A DNA stretch of 64,000 bases from Alcanivoracaceae bacterium (GCA_023146255.1 JAGLCJ010000003.1:310001-374000), one strand, 5' to 3'; numbered from the stretch's first letter, positions 23,818-32,300 are shown. Numbers and translations: made by a program. Notes: generated from the letters alone by a model not told the origin.

Positions 23818-24807
23818 ATGTCCCTGCCTGAAATTCTGAAAAGCCGTCTTCGCCTGCCCGTCGTGGCATCGCCGATGTTTATCCTGTCCAACCCGGATCT
23901 GGTTATTGCACTGTGCAAGGCCGGCGTGGTCGGTTCTTTCCCGGCACTCAATGCCCGGCCGGCGGATCAGCTGGAAGTATGGCTGAAGCGCATCACCGAG
24001 GAGCTGGCAGCCTGGGATGCGGCCAACCCGGACCGCCCGTCTGCACCGTTCGCGGTCAACCAGATTGTCCACCGCTCGAACAATCGCCTGCAGCACGATC
24101 TGGAAATGTGCGTGAAGTACAAGGTGCCGATTGTCATTACTTCGCTCGGTGCCCGCACCGATGTGAATGACGCGGTGCACAGCTACGGTGGCATCGTTCT
24201 GCACGACATCATCAACAACAAGTTTGCGAAGAAAGCGATTGAGAAAGGTGCAGATGGATTGATTGCTGTGGCCGCTGGCGCCGGTGGCCATGCCGGCACC
24301 CAATCACCGCTGGCGCTGATTCAGGAAATCCGCGAATGGTTTGATGGTCCGCTGCTGTTGTCCGGCGCTATTGCCACCGGCGATTCGGTGCTGGCGGCGC
24401 AGGCGATGGGGGCCGATCTGGCCTATATCGGTTCGGCCTTTATTGCCACCGATGAAGCCAATGCCGATCCGCGCTACAAACAGGCGATTGTTGAAAGCAG
24501 CGCCGAGGATATTGTCTATTCCAGCCTGTTCACCGGCGTGCATGGCAACTATCTGCGTCGTTCCATTGAGCTGGCCGGGATGGATCCGGATAACCTGCCG
24601 GAGGGTGATCCGTCGCAAATGGATTTCGGTGAGAAGCCGGATCTTGGTGGTGCCAAGGCGTGGAAGGATATCTGGGGCAGTGGTCAGGGCATTGGTGCGG
24701 TGAAGGAAACCGTGCCGGCGGCAAAAGCTGTGGAGCGTCTGCAACAGGAATATGCCGCCGCCTGGGCGCGACTGCAGCAGCAGGTTGCTGCATTTCCAGC
24801 CAAATAA
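23818..24807 (+). CDS. Nitronate monooxygenase-like flavin oxidoreductase
   Basis: A 329-residue TIM-barrel flavoprotein of the NMO/2-nitropropane dioxygenase family. Supporting motifs are RLPVVASPMFILSNPDL at the N-terminus, VPIVITSLGA, the phosphate-binding GAGGHAGTQSPLALI with the His of class I enzymes (about residue 161) and LLLSGAIATGDSVLAAQAMGADLAYIGSAF. NMOs oxidise toxic propionate 3-nitronate and related nitronates using FMN and O2; several relatives are general NAD(P)H:quinone reductases. It is monocistronic and converges on the HAD gene through a REP-like hairpin. Confidence 0.9.
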   Translation: MSLPEILKSRLRLPVVASPMFILSNPDLVIALCKAGVVGSFPALNARPADQLEVWLKRITEELAAWDAANPDRPSAPFAVNQIVHRSNNRLQHDLEMCVKYKVPIVITSLGARTDVNDAVHSYGGIVLHDIINNKFAKKAIEKGADGLIAVAAGAGGHAGTQSPLALIQEIREWFDGPLLLSGAIATGDSVLAAQAMGADLAYIGSAFIATDEANADPRYKQAIVESSAEDIVYSSLFTGVHGNYLRRSIELAGMDPDNLPEGDPSQMDFGEKPDLGGAKAWKDIWGSGQGIGAVKETVPAAKAVERLQQEYAAAWARLQQQVAAFPAK

Positions 24808-24811
24808 TCTC

Positions 24812-24876
24812 CCCCCGTAGGAGCCGTCGACCGACGGCGAAATCTTTTCGCGGCCGATCGGCCGCTCCTACGGGGG
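24812..24876. repeat. REP-like element between convergent genes
   Basis: CCCCCGTAGGAGC (24812-24824) and GCTCCTACGGGGG (24864-24876) are perfect 13-bp inverted arms. Inside are two smaller palindromes, GCCGTCGACCGACGGC and GCGGCCGATCGGCCGC, separated by a GAAATCTTTTC linker. It is the same family as 51281-51337. It lies between convergent genes, overlaps the HAD stop codon and could also terminate transcription. Confidence 0.85.
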
Positions 24877-25713
24877 CGGCAGTTTGTCCCTCGCCCGCTG
24901 CACGCGTAAATCCTGTGCCAGCATCAGCCGCGCCAGTTCCGTCACCTCGGCAATGGTATTGACCACCGCATCCGGCCGGTGCGGGTGGCGCAGGGTGCCG
25001 GGGAAAATCTTGTCCAGCCAGTTCTGGCTCCAGCCGGCGCCGTTATAAAAAATCGGCGTAATGCCAGCCAGCCGGGCGGCAATCACATCCGTGGTACTGT
25101 CGCCGACATACCAGACATGCTCATCGGCAGGCAGCTTCAGTTGCTGCAGGGCGTAGAGCACGGCATCCGGTGCCGGCTTGCGTCGGGCGATATCGGTGCC
25201 ACACACCGTCACATCAAACAGCCCGAGCCAACCGGTGCCATCCACCAGTGCCAGTTCGCGCTCGAAAAAATCCCTTCGCCGATTCGAGATCACCCCCACC
25301 GGTAGACCGACGGCTTTGAGCCGTTCGATCTGATCGCGGATGTCCGCCTCCAGTGGAAACACATCGGCGATGTGCTGCTGGTAGGCCTCATCGAAGGCGC
25401 GGTGGGCCTCGGTCTTGGCGCCCTCGTCGGTGCCGAACAGCACCTCGAAAATATCCGTGCGGGAAATCTTCTTCTGCGCCACCACTTTCGGGTGCAGCCG
25501 CTTGTTGGCGCGTACATAGTTCAGCAGCTTGGCGTCTTCCGGGGTTTTTGATTCACCCGGGTGAAGCAGCAGCGACATCAGGCCGAGCTCATCCAGCCGC
25601 GCCAGCATGTCGTCGATGGCCAGATACATGGCGTTATGGGTATCGACCAGTGTTGCATGCCAGTCAAACAGAATGGCGCTCGGGCGGCTGTGGGGTAATT
25701 GCAGGATGCTCAT
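24868..25713 (-). CDS. HAD-superfamily hydrolase with a variant motif I
   Basis: A 281-residue HAD protein: motif I in AILFDWHATLVDT (about residues 13-25), motif II in VGVISNRRRD, Lys of motif III in RRKPAPDAV and motif IV in VWYVGDSTTDV. The usual DxDx(T/V) of phosphatases is D-W-H here, so the second Asp, the general acid/base, is a His. Phosphonatases also deviate at this position (DxA). The activity may therefore not be simple phosphomonoester hydrolysis. The last codons (DKLPPP and stop) lie in the REP-like element at 24812-24876. Confidence 0.85.
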   Translation of the reverse strand: MSILQLPHSRPSAILFDWHATLVDTHNAMYLAIDDMLARLDELGLMSLLLHPGESKTPEDAKLLNYVRANKRLHPKVVAQKKISRTDIFEVLFGTDEGAKTEAHRAFDEAYQQHIADVFPLEADIRDQIERLKAVGLPVGVISNRRRDFFERELALVDGTGWLGLFDVTVCGTDIARRKPAPDAVLYALQQLKLPADEHVWYVGDSTTDVIAARLAGITPIFYNGAGWSQNWLDKIFPGTLRHPHRPDAVVNTIAEVTELARLMLAQDLRVQRARDKLPPP

Positions 25714-25888
25714 GGCTCAAGTGTTGCCCGATTGCCGATCCACAGGCAACGATCTGTCGCTTCTGCCATCCCGCCGACTTCTTGATCCATATCAATACAT
25801 CAACAAACGTGACATTGGACGATGTAACCGTTCTGGCGGTCCGGGCAAGGTGCCCCGTCAGCCAGCCAATCAGACGGGAGACAGACCG

Positions 25889-27046
25889 ATGCTCGAGAGA
25901 CTTTCACCCAATACCATGGCCCAGCTGAAGAAGTGGGGCTTTTTGCTGTTCTGGATCGCGGTGCTGCCGGTACTGCCGATTGCCGCCTACATGGGCCGTG
26001 AGACCGGCACCCAGGACTACTGGGCCTGGCTGATCTATTTCACCGTGTTCGGCATCATCCCGGTGCTCGACTATATCGTCGGCAAGGACCCGAGCAACCC
26101 GGATGAACAGACCGAGGTGCCGGTGCTCAGTCAGGAGAAAATCTACCGGGTATTCCCGCTGATCCTCGGCTCGGTGTGGCTCGGCGTGCTGTATTTCGGC
26201 GGCCATATCTTCGCCAGCAATGATTACGGATTGCTCGGCCAGATCGGCTGGATCCTGTCGATCGGCACGCTCGGCGGTGCCATCGCCATCGTGCTGGCCC
26301 ATGAGCTGGTGCACAAGGACGAGCGCATCGAGAACTGGTTTGGCGGTTTGCTGCTGTCCAGCGTCTGCTATGCCGGTTTCAAGGTGGAGCATATTCGTGG
26401 CCACCATGTGTTTGTTGCTACTCCGGATGACGGCGCCTCGGCGAAATTCAATCAGAGCGTCTGGCATTTCCTGCCGCGCGCACTGAAGCACAACTTTCTC
26501 ACAGCCTGGCAGCTGGAAGCGGATCGCCTGAAGCGCAAGGGTCTGAAATCGTTCAGCGTGCATAACGAGCTGATCTGGTGGTACGCCATCAGCGGCCTGT
26601 TCGCGCTGTCGTTCTTCCTGCTCTGGGGCTGGATGGGGGCGCTGTTCTTCCTGCTGGTGGGCTTCGTCGCCGGCAGCACGCTGGAAGTGATCAACTATGT
26701 CGAGCACTACGGTTTGCACCGCCGCCTGATGGACAACGGCAAGTACGAGCGCATCACCCCGGCACACAGCTGGAACTCGAATTATTTCCTCACCAATCTG
26801 GCGCTTTTCCAGCTGCAGCGTCACAGCGATCATCATGCTTACGGCAAGCGCCGCTACCAGGTGCTGCGTCACTATGAAGACAGCCCGCAACTGCCGGGCG
26901 GTTATGCGGCCATGTATGTGCTGGCGCTGGTGCCACCGCTGTGGAAGATGGTGATGAATCCACGGGTGGAGGCTTACTACCAGGGTGAGATGGATCAGCT
27001 GTTCCGGGATCGGCCGCGGGTGAACAACATTGCGGTGAACGGGTAA
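25889..27046 (+). CDS. alkB: Alkane 1-monooxygenase (membrane diiron hydroxylase)
   Basis: A 385-residue integral membrane protein with about six helices and the AlkB histidine boxes in order: HELVH (138-142), EHIRGHH (167-173), NYVEHYGL (269-276) and LQRHSDHH (309-316). It hydroxylates medium- or long-chain n-alkanes at the terminal carbon with electrons from rubredoxin and rubredoxin reductase, which are not in this window. The ATG at 25889 follows GGGAG by 7 bases; an in-frame extension into the divergent HAD gene was rejected. A GC-rich terminator follows. Two degenerate copies of its last 44-60 bases lie about 2 and 2.6 kb downstream. Confidence 0.96.
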   Translation: MLERLSPNTMAQLKKWGFLLFWIAVLPVLPIAAYMGRETGTQDYWAWLIYFTVFGIIPVLDYIVGKDPSNPDEQTEVPVLSQEKIYRVFPLILGSVWLGVLYFGGHIFASNDYGLLGQIGWILSIGTLGGAIAIVLAHELVHKDERIENWFGGLLLSSVCYAGFKVEHIRGHHVFVATPDDGASAKFNQSVWHFLPRALKHNFLTAWQLEADRLKRKGLKSFSVHNELIWWYAISGLFALSFFLLWGWMGALFFLLVGFVAGSTLEVINYVEHYGLHRRLMDNGKYERITPAHSWNSNYFLTNLALFQLQRHSDHHAYGKRRYQVLRHYEDSPQLPGGYAAMYVLALVPPLWKMVMNPRVEAYYQGEMDQLFRDRPRVNNIAVNG

Positions 27047-27071
27047 GGAATGATTTGCGCTGATTGTTCGG

Positions 27072-27096
27072 GGGCCGGATTATCCGGCCCTTTTTT
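27072..27096 (+). terminator. Rho-independent terminator after alkB
   Basis: GGGCCGGA (27072-27079) pairs with TCCGGCCC (27083-27090) around TTA, followed by T6. Confidence 0.92.
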
Positions 27097-27152
27097 CAGG
27101 TGCAGAGACTCTGTTACAGCAGCGCCAGCCGATGCTCCTCGAGTCGGGCCGA

Positions 27153-28079
27153 TTAATCCGTCGGTTTCCAGGTGACGTCACCTACCCAGCTGGGTTTCGC
27201 CGGTAATGCCCACTCGGGAATCATGTCCGTGAGCTTGACCATCAGGTCCACCGGCCTGTGATAGAACGTCTGGCTACGATCGGCCATGATTTGTGCATGT
27301 TTGCTGATGGCACGAAACAGCGGGTTGTTGCGGCCGGCGGCTGTTCGTCCGCCGATTTTCTCAAACTTCGCCATGGCGGCGTAAAGCTTCTCTTCCGGTA
27401 ACCCCGCCTTGATGACGTTGTCGCGCATCTTGTTCAGCAACGGGAAATGTACTGCCAGACCCAAAAGGGTCGCCGGCTTCAGTATCCGCCCTATCATGCG
27501 CACCGTTTCGATGCTTTGTCGGCTGTGTCCGTGCATTTCCATGACAGTAAAGCCGACGCCAAGATGCCGGGATTCGTCATCATTGATGCGGGCAAAAACC
27601 TCGTGGCAGACAGGATCGTCAACGCTGTCCAGCAGGAACTGGCACAAGGCACCATCCAGTGCGACTTCAAGCGCGGGAATCACGGTGCCCATCACATGGT
27701 AGGGCATGTCATCGGCATTGCTTTGCATCCACGCCACTGCCAGACGGATGTTGTTGTTCGGCTCGGGTAGCGTGTCACCCTCCAGCATGCCCCAGCGTTT
27801 CATCAAGGCCATCTCGGCATTGGCGTGGCGCTGTTCCTCGGCACAAAAGTAGGTATAGAGCTGGCGCAATGTTTCATTGGGTGCGCCTTTTGCCATGGCG
27901 GCAAAACCGCGTGCGCCGACATGCTCTATCCAGACCAGATCAATCATGAAGTCACGCAGCTTCGGCCACTGCTCTGTAGTGATCAGCTCTGCGCCAGGCG
28001 CCTCCCAGTCGATATCCGCCAGTGCCCACTGCGAGGACTTGACCTTGTCCAGCATCTTTTCCAGATCGATGTTCGCCAT
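27153..28079 (-). CDS. Ferritin-like diiron protein
   Basis: The 308-residue protein has a four-helix-bundle carboxylate pattern: Glu in WIEHVGARG (about residue 51), ExxH in CAEEQRHANAE (about 81-84), Glu in PALEVALDG (about 138) and ExxH in DDESRHLGVG (about 168-171). This E...ExxH...E...ExxH order is that of class II-like diiron oxygenases and desaturases rather than iron-storage ferritin. It converges on alkB, so a role in hydrocarbon or fatty-acid oxidation is attractive but unproven. No signal peptide or membrane helices are evident. Confidence 0.75.
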   Translation of the reverse strand: MANIDLEKMLDKVKSSQWALADIDWEAPGAELITTEQWPKLRDFMIDLVWIEHVGARGFAAMAKGAPNETLRQLYTYFCAEEQRHANAEMALMKRWGMLEGDTLPEPNNNIRLAVAWMQSNADDMPYHVMGTVIPALEVALDGALCQFLLDSVDDPVCHEVFARINDDESRHLGVGFTVMEMHGHSRQSIETVRMIGRILKPATLLGLAVHFPLLNKMRDNVIKAGLPEEKLYAAMAKFEKIGGRTAAGRNNPLFRAISKHAQIMADRSQTFYHRPVDLMVKLTDMIPEWALPAKPSWVGDVTWKPTD

Positions 28080-28233
28080 GATCGGACTCCCTGGTGCGCA
28101 ATGGTTTGCCCTTGAGAGGCGGTACGATCACAGTAAGCCGAACACTTGTTCGGGTTCAATTCGGGTATGGCCCAAACCAGAACGCCGCATTATTGGCTTC
28201 AAAGTCTGATAGTCACCCCTTAGAGCAGCGCCA

Positions 28234-28662
28234 CTAGCTCGCCGGGCCTATGCGCAGTTCCAGCTTCCGCCCCACCGCATGAAGCGCAGCTTCAATCATT
28301 TCCAGCTTTGACGCATGGCGCGGGTTCAATAAACGATCCACCTGCGGCATGTGTACACCAAGACGACGCGCCAGCTCCGCCTTGCGAATGTTCTGCTTGA
28401 GCATCTCGTTGTGCAGCAGCACCTTGGCGGTGACTTGCGCTGGCATGGTCACGGGATGGCGCCCGCGTTTGACGCGCTGAGGGAAAGGCACAGGTTGACG
28501 ATCGGCAATACGGCCCTGAATGGCGGTCTCGATTGCATCGATGGCATTCAGTAATGCCTCCTGCTGATCCTCGCCCACCGAAGCCACCTCCGGCAGTTCA
28601 GCACAGGTGGCCAGCCAGCTTTTGTTGGTGTCTCTTTCCAGAGTGATGCCGTAAGTCAGCAT
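28234..28662 (-). CDS. hicB: HicB-family antitoxin
   Basis: A 142-residue protein with a partial RNase-H-like HicB domain at the N-terminus (YGITLERDTNKSWLATCAELPEVASVGEDQQEAL) and a C-terminal DNA-binding helix-turn-helix (LARRLGVHMPQVDRLLNP). HicB binds and neutralises HicA and represses the operon. It lies 15 bases downstream of hicA, in toxin-first order as usual for this family. Confidence 0.9.
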   Translation of the reverse strand: MLTYGITLERDTNKSWLATCAELPEVASVGEDQQEALLNAIDAIETAIQGRIADRQPVPFPQRVKRGRHPVTMPAQVTAKVLLHNEMLKQNIRKAELARRLGVHMPQVDRLLNPRHASKLEMIEAALHAVGRKLELRIGPAS

Positions 28663-28677
28663 GGTGATCCTCGGGTG

Positions 28678-28857
28678 TTACTTCAGGCCAAGATCCTTGC
28701 GAATCTTGTTTTCGAGCCCCTTGCCCATTTCCTTCGCACCGTGGTTAGGGAAGACGCTAGTGCGGCCATTAAGGCGGACGAGCATGTGGCTGCCTTTACC
28801 CGGTTCCAGCACGGCGCCCTGACTTTCCAGCCAGCGGCGGAACTCGTTGTACTTCAC
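28678..28857 (-). CDS. hicA: HicA-family mRNA interferase toxin
   Basis: Minus-strand translation gives 59 residues beginning KYNEFRRWLESQGAVLEPG after a GTG start and containing GSHMLVRLNGR, with the catalytic His of the double-stranded RNA-binding HicA fold, then FPNHGAKEMGKGLENKI. The toxin cleaves mRNA; HicB is the antitoxin. GTG at 28857 is the only in-frame start that fits the family length. The palindrome at 28887-28900 lies 30 bp upstream. Confidence 0.85.
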   Translation of the reverse strand: MKYNEFRRWLESQGAVLEPGKGSHMLVRLNGRTSVFPNHGAKEMGKGLENKIRKDLGLK

Positions 28858-28886
28858 GGGATGATGCCTGAGGGATGATCACGAGA

Positions 28887-28900
28887 CAACATATATGTTG
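28887..28900. promoter_or_regulatory. Putative HicB operator
   Basis: CAACATATATGTTG is a perfect 14-bp palindrome in the hicA promoter region, as expected for a dimeric antitoxin-repressor. Confidence 0.6.
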
Positions 28901-29027
28901 CGTATTCTGGCTAAACAGGTGGGCCAGAATGGGCGCTGCAGGGATGCTGGTCTGTCATCCCTGAACGCCGAGAACTGTCAGCCACTAGACTGTATTCGCG
29001 ATCCATACCGTTACAGCATCGCCGCCC

Positions 29028-29087
29028 GAGATGGACCAGCTATTCCGGGATCGGCCGCGGATTAACAATATTGCAGTGAACGGCTGA
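29028..29087 (+). pseudogene. Relic of a second alkB: last 20 codons only
   Basis: These 60 bases align without gaps to the end of alkB (26987-27046) with 52 identities. They still read EMDQLFRDRPRINNIAVNG and a stop, one conservative change from alkB, and most differences are synonymous. Similarity stops abruptly at 29028. This looks like the surviving 3' end of a deleted alkB paralogue. Confidence 0.75.
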
Positions 29088-29129
29088 GGTTTGGCGGAGT
29101 TGGCAGGGGCGGCGGGATGGCCGCTCCCG

Positions 29130-29570
29130 TCAAAGCCCCAGAATCACGCCATAGAACAGCACCACAAAGCCGCCGATTTCGCCGGCAATGAGAGCCCACA
29201 TAAACAGCGCCACGACCCCGCCGGGCACTCTGGATTGGCCAAGTTGGTGAGGCTTGCGCAACTGATTGTCAGTATCGGCGAGCCAGCCGTGCACGACATA
29301 AGAGAGTACCGCGGCGGCAAAAAACACCACTTGCACCGCCACCGCAATGGTATTCACCAGATCCGACAGCACGCTCAACCGGGCAAACTGCGCCAGCAGC
29401 AGACAGGCGAAGGCATACAGCAACGCCGTTCGGTGGGCGATATTCACGTAAGGATGCGCCTCGGCGTCTTCACGGCTATGGATCTGCTGGTACTTCCATA
29501 CCCCGGTGAGCAAGCCCACCAGAAAGAAACTGCCGGCAGCCAGAATGGCAAAGGTTTCAGCCGTTTGCAT
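29130..29570 (-). CDS. Small four-helix membrane protein of unknown function
   Basis: A 146-residue protein with four predicted transmembrane helices (FAILAAGSFFLVGLLTGVW, TALLYAFACLLLAQFARL, TIAVAVQVVFFAAAVLSYVV, VALFMWALIAGEIGGFVVLF) and short charged loops, including QQIHSREDAEAHPYVNIAHR between helices 1 and 2. I do not recognise the family. It lies between the two alkB-tail relics, so it may be part of an alkane-related segment that has been rearranged. Confidence 0.7.
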   Translation of the reverse strand: MQTAETFAILAAGSFFLVGLLTGVWKYQQIHSREDAEAHPYVNIAHRTALLYAFACLLLAQFARLSVLSDLVNTIAVAVQVVFFAAAVLSYVVHGWLADTDNQLRKPHQLGQSRVPGGVVALFMWALIAGEIGGFVVLFYGVILGL

Positions 29571-29607
29571 AGTTGTTGTCCCGTTGGTGGAAGCGGTTTC
29601 AGCGGTG

Positions 29608-29651
29608 ATCAGCCTTTCCGGACTCGGCCGCGGACTAACAATATCGCATTG
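29608..29651 (+). pseudogene. Second, more decayed copy of the alkB 3' end
   Basis: These 44 bases align without gaps to 29034-29077 with 36 identities, including an uninterrupted TCGGCCGCGGA core. The reading frame is no longer maintained after the aligned part. Together with 29028-29087 it points to repeated duplication and loss of alkB here. Confidence 0.55.
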
Positions 29652-29675
29652 GGCCGATTGACTGCCATCAACAAA

Positions 29676-29711
29676 AAAAGCCGGGGTCGGTTGGCACCGA
29701 CCCCGGCTTTT
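29676..29711 (-). terminator. Terminator downstream of the DUF5666 gene
   Basis: AGCCGGGGTCGG (29679-29690) pairs perfectly with CCGACCCCGGCT (29697-29708), flanked by A7 on one side and TTTT on the other. It lies 18 bases beyond the stop of the gene at 29729. Confidence 0.92.
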
Positions 29712-29728
29712 CTAAAGGTGTTCTTTGA

Positions 29729-31195
29729 TTAATCCTCCAGCTCAGCCTCTACGGCGGTAATCACGCTGCCATTGTAACTTCCCACCACTTCAACAATGGT
29801 GCTGCCTATGCTGATTGCAGAGAAGAAGGCATTGGCATCAATGCTGCTCTCGGTTTCATCCTCGAACTCACTGGACGACACATCCACCGATACGCCCAGT
29901 ATGGTCAGTGCAGTATTCGGCGTGGTTCCGGTAACCGGCCCGCGCAGAGCGACTTCCAGCGGCAGGTCGATATCTTCACGGACAACCTCGGTGAGCACCA
30001 GGGTTTCACCGCTTTGATATCCGCGCAGCTCGACATAGTCACTCACTGCCAGGTCGTCGAGACCGAAGAAAGGTTCGTCAGCTTCGCTATTATCTTCGTA
30101 ACGTGTGCTGGTATTGGAGACCAGCGTCAGACCAAGCGCGCTGATGGTTCCTTCGTTGAGTGTCAGGTTGGTCGCGGTAAGGGCGGTGATCTGAGCGTCG
30201 ATCCGTACATTGTCTTCCTGCTCGAACTCGACTTCGTCTGCCAGAATGCCGCTTCCCGACCAGCTGCCTTCAACTTCGACGATTGCACCGACAATCAGGT
30301 CTCCGGCATCACCGCCGCTAAACTCAGCGCCCGCCTGGATGGAGACAGGAACGCCACTGACTGCGATCTGGCTGCTGGAGGTGACCTCGGTGATGACGCC
30401 CTTGAGCTCAGCTTCAAAGCCGTCATCCAGATCATCAAAGCCATTGTTGAAGCCCTTGACGTCACTCGCCGCCAGAATGTCTGCGTTCAGGCTGCCACGC
30501 ACACGAACAGTAATATCGTTGGCAAGCATGTCGCCCGGAAGTGAGGAAAGGCTGGCGGTGTTGTAGTCCACTTCCAGCCCGTTGATCTGGAAGGTAAGTG
30601 CTTCGCTGTCAAGGTTGGATACCTTACCGACCACTCGTGGCTCGCTGACGTTATCTTCATAGCCGATATAGGTCGCGATAATCATGCCATCCGCGGCAAT
30701 GTATCCACTGACTTCGACGCCGTCACCGACTTCAAGCCGATCAAAATCAGTGCCAACGATGGCGGACGTAAAGCGCGTATCTATCGCCGTGCTGGCACGA
30801 ACCTGCACAGTCTGGCCCAGTGCATTGAAGCGTTGGTTCGCGGCGTCAAGACTGCTGATGCTGCCCTTGAGCAGGGTTTCCTGCGTCACAGTGTCAGCAA
30901 TCGGGTTGCCATTGTCGTCATTGCTGGATGAAGTGATAACGACAAATTCGCCGACCTCAAGCAGATCCGAGCTGCTCGGGTTGTCGTCAATTCGCACCTG
31001 CGTGTTGTCGTCAACGATATAGCGCCGGCCATTTTGCAAGATGCTGCCAAACGCGTTGATCGGGCCTGCCGAGACGCCAGGAGAAGGCGCGCCGCTGCCA
31101 TCAATGCCGGCGCTCTGGTCGCCGCCACCACAGGCGGTCAGTGTCATCACGCCTGCGGCGGTCAGGTATTGCATCCAGCGAGGAAAGGTTTTCAT
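29729..31195 (-). CDS. DUF5666-repeat lipoprotein
   Basis: A 488-residue acidic lipoprotein: signal peptide and lipobox LTACGGG, then about five DUF5666-type OB-like repeats built on GxIxxLxxxxxxxxLGxxVxV, for example ISSLDAANQRFNALGQTVQV, ITALTATNLTLNEG and PNTALTILGVSVDV. The family is found in envelopes of many proteobacteria; no biochemical role is established. The start overlaps the end of the DUF6502 gene by four bases, so they are coupled. Asp/Glu richness suggests cation binding. Confidence 0.85.
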   Translation of the reverse strand: MKTFPRWMQYLTAAGVMTLTACGGGDQSAGIDGSGAPSPGVSAGPINAFGSILQNGRRYIVDDNTQVRIDDNPSSSDLLEVGEFVVITSSSNDDNGNPIADTVTQETLLKGSISSLDAANQRFNALGQTVQVRASTAIDTRFTSAIVGTDFDRLEVGDGVEVSGYIAADGMIIATYIGYEDNVSEPRVVGKVSNLDSEALTFQINGLEVDYNTASLSSLPGDMLANDITVRVRGSLNADILAASDVKGFNNGFDDLDDGFEAELKGVITEVTSSSQIAVSGVPVSIQAGAEFSGGDAGDLIVGAIVEVEGSWSGSGILADEVEFEQEDNVRIDAQITALTATNLTLNEGTISALGLTLVSNTSTRYEDNSEADEPFFGLDDLAVSDYVELRGYQSGETLVLTEVVREDIDLPLEVALRGPVTGTTPNTALTILGVSVDVSSSEFEDETESSIDANAFFSAISIGSTIVEVVGSYNGSVITAVEAELED

Positions 31196-32004
31196 TTGTT
31201 GTCTCCGTAATCTTCAATCAGATACATACCCAAACCGAGGCGGCAGTGTTCTGTGCTGCTATCGTTACGGGCGGTGTGTTCCAGTTGCTGGTTAAGCCAG
31301 TCGTCCAGTTTTTCCAGGAACTGCTGGCCCTGATCTGCCAGCAGGGTGTTAAAGCGTTGGGCTGTCGCGGCGTCCGCGCCTTCGACCACAACACGACGCT
31401 CAAATCGCTTGACCTGTTTGCCATCGTGCGGATAAAGGTTGTGGGTCAGGGTCGAGCCCAGATCATGAATGACTTCGGTGGCCCGGCGGGTGGCGATCGG
31501 ATCGTTGCCGGGAGGAATAAAGGTACGCGCGCGGGCCGTGATCAGATCACCGTCCTGTGTGACAGCATTCAGGCGTAACAATTCTTTCAGGAAGGCGGTG
31601 TGCGGCACATCGCCAGCGTATTCCTTGAGCAGCAGCCAGAAATCCCCGGTGGGGGCACTGCTTAGCTGGCGCGCATGGCCTTGCCCATCGGAGAAGCGTG
31701 AGTCGCGATGCCAGCCGGAAAGCACCCGGGTGATCCGGTCAGTGCGTTCCACCGGGGGCTGGTCGGTCGCCTCGGCGTGATGATCCAGCTGGCGTTTGAT
31801 TTCCTTGCGATCCAGGCCGGTCAGCAGGCTGATCCGCGAGACATTGGTGGGGCGACCATCCTTGCCGAAGTGGTCTGCCGCCACGCACACATACTCATGC
31901 TTGAGCAGGGCGACAAGCTCCTGGTAGCTGACGCCGTTCTCCAGCAACAGCCGGAGCTGGGGTCTGAGCATGTCGACGAATGGGGTCAGGTCTTTGCCGT
32001 TCAT
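31192..32004 (-). CDS. DUF6502-family protein, probable DNA-binding partner of the DUF5666 gene
   Basis: A 270-residue protein with a predicted helix-turn-helix-like segment RISLLTGLDRKEIKRQLDHH (about residues 50-69), a RITRVLSGWHRDSRFSD stretch and charged helices. DUF6502 genes often accompany DUF5666 genes (recalled, not searched). The ATG at 32004 was preferred over 32016 and 32055 because GGAG lies 7 bases upstream. A 35-bp dyad at 32011-32045 covers the leader, which suggests autoregulation. Confidence 0.75.
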   Translation of the reverse strand: MNGKDLTPFVDMLRPQLRLLLENGVSYQELVALLKHEYVCVAADHFGKDGRPTNVSRISLLTGLDRKEIKRQLDHHAEATDQPPVERTDRITRVLSGWHRDSRFSDGQGHARQLSSAPTGDFWLLLKEYAGDVPHTAFLKELLRLNAVTQDGDLITARARTFIPPGNDPIATRRATEVIHDLGSTLTHNLYPHDGKQVKRFERRVVVEGADAATAQRFNTLLADQGQQFLEKLDDWLNQQLEHTARNDSSTEHCRLGLGMYLIEDYGDNK

Positions 32005-32010
32005 GAATAT

Positions 32011-32045
32011 CTCCATATATGGGGAGATAATCCCCAGATATGGAG
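32011..32045. promoter_or_regulatory. Dyad upstream of the DUF6502-DUF5666 operon
   Basis: CTCCATATATGGGG (32011-32024) and CCCCAGATATGGAG (32032-32045) are 14-bp inverted repeats with one mismatch, 7 bases apart; each contains its own CCAnATATGG palindrome. The right part overlaps the ribosome-binding site. Between this and 32301 I see no convincing gene. Confidence 0.55.
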
Positions 32046-32300
32046 TTCGTGGCAATACCGTTCGTCGGCTGCTACCGATCAGCCGAACCGCCCCCGGCTG
32101 CTTATGGATGAACCAGGCGATGGCTCTCCGCTTTCTTCATCAGCTTCTCGAGGGTGTGGCTGAGATGCGCCGGGGTCAGCGCGTCCTCGACACTTTTCTG
32201 GTACAGCGCATCCCAGATCTGCATCAGCAATACTGAAGCTCGCTGGCATTGCCGCAGGCGGGCGTGTGGTGCTGGTTAAGTTGGAATGAAGCGAGTTCTA

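Noticed and set aside
27047..29027. Interpretation of the alkB tail repeats as attachment-site duplications of an integrated element
   Set aside because: The differences between alkB and the 29028 copy are mostly synonymous and no integrase lies between, so decay of a duplicated gene fits better than an att site; it stays possible for the hicAB segment.
32100..32290. Possible small gene on the minus strand between the DUF6502 gene and the RHS-like lipoprotein (about 40 codons from ATG near 32224)
   Set aside because: No ribosome-binding site or recognisable motif, and a frame that opens just after a stop; coding potential cannot be judged by eye.
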